Below are positions 42,136-42,355 of a stretch of 42,355 nt of DNA, piece by piece. Position 1 is the stretch's first letter; each line of letters starts with the position of its first letter. Location: contig JAIOPJ010000012.1 in assembly GCA_021413975.1 (NCBI GenBank), positions 1-42,355 of the forward strand, written 5' to 3'. Under the pieces are notes generated by a model. It searched no databases, was not told where the DNA came from, and saw only the letters and a program-made list of their open reading frames with translations. This DNA is from Gemmatimonadota bacterium. Its GTDB lineage: Bacteria > Gemmatimonadota > Gemmatimonadetes > Gemmatimonadales > Gemmatimonadaceae. A program made the position numbers and the translations under genes.

Positions 42136-42355
42136 GGGGGCGACCGGTTTCGATTGTATAGGTGGCTCCGTGATTGCGCGCCCAGGTCTTCGGGTCCCTG
42201 GTAAAACACTCGGAAAATTTCCAACTGCGAATAACAACTTCGCTCTCGCTGCGTAAAGCTTAGCTTTACCCAGCAGTGCCTGAGAGGTAGCCCCGCCCGA
42301 GGCGGCACTCAGGTATCGAAAATTCGGGCTGGCTTGCCGGTGTGTCCTCCGCCGG
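42136..42355 (+). ncRNA. ssrA: Transfer-messenger RNA, 5' part (runs off the window)
   Basis: tmRNA rescues stalled ribosomes and tags the unfinished protein. The 5' end GGGGGCGACCGGTTTCGAT fits the tRNA-like half of tmRNA. The resume codon GCG is at 42227, and the tag frame (42227-42256) reads Ala-Asn-Asn-Asn-Phe-Ala-Leu-Ala-Ala-stop, ending in the ALAA that proteases recognise. The stop lies in a GTAAAGC/GCTTTAC stem (helix 5). The 3' tRNA-like half and the CCA end are beyond the window, so the gene is incomplete here only because of the cut. Confidence 0.95.

Noticed and set aside
1..42355. tRNA genes, rRNA genes and CRISPR arrays
   Set aside because: I looked for cloverleaf-like segments and regularly spaced repeats and saw none; the only repeats with spacing are the attC sites, and ssrA is the only structured RNA gene.

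Overview
This 42 kb window is bacterial chromosome with high GC. It is gene-dense and most core genes lie on the + strand. The organism is probably a member of the Gemmatimonadota. The grounds are indirect: high GC, a SusC/RagA-type outer-membrane receptor outside a typical Bacteroidota base composition, carboxypeptidase-regulatory/plug/TonB proteins, and the gene order rplM-rpsI-rpsB-tsf-pyrH-frr-uppS-cdsA-dxr-rseP-rpsO-pnp. No rRNA gene is present to settle the assignment.

Positions 1-2400 are accessory DNA: part of an integron gene-cassette array. Two complete attC sites (557-689 and 1086-1219), the right end of a third (2-9), and a fourth site split by an IS3-family remnant (1604-1919) separate four small cassette genes. 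Every cassette product appears exported or membrane-bound: two lipoproteins, a two-helix membrane protein and a secreted protein. The R' box that opens each of the first three cassettes is the reverse complement of the R'' box that closes it. The palindromic arms of the two intact attC sites differ by base changes that keep pairing.

From 2464 to 13457 lies a block of translation, RNA-processing and envelope-precursor genes: rplM-rpsI, rpsB, tsf-pyrH-frr, uppS-cdsA-dxr-rseP, and rpsO-pnp with a strong intercistronic hairpin. An M16 peptidase and alanine dehydrogenase follow. Next is a SusC/SusD-type nutrient-uptake pair (16123-20428) whose SusD gene has lost its 5' end. It is followed by an unusual protein joining a carboxypeptidase-regulatory domain, a TonB-receptor plug and a TonB C-terminal domain with no beta-barrel. 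The rod-shape operon mreB-mreC-mreD-mrdA-rodA spans 21888-27297.

A long, tightly overlapping operon, accD-folC-hisS-proS-lysA-yfcE-like-guaA-MATE (27348-37078), runs into a convergent minus-strand operon. That operon encodes a PTS EIIA-type protein and two tandem paralogous barrel-like outer-membrane proteins (37084-38602). A divergent pair of consensus promoters then leads to dus-larB-GAF/GGDEF (38683-42073), three genes joined by 4-base stop/start overlaps. The window ends inside ssrA (tmRNA), whose tag reads ANNNFALAA.

The recognisable promoters share a TTGAcA-like -35, a spacer of 17-18 bases and a -10 that is often TAgCTT or TAAGTT. Three of them sit 6-7 bases from the start codon, which predicts leaderless mRNAs. 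The observations most worth follow-up are the cassette array with its decayed IS-split attC, the plug-TonB fusion beside a broken SusD, the EIIA/outer-membrane-protein operon, and the promoter/leaderless pattern.
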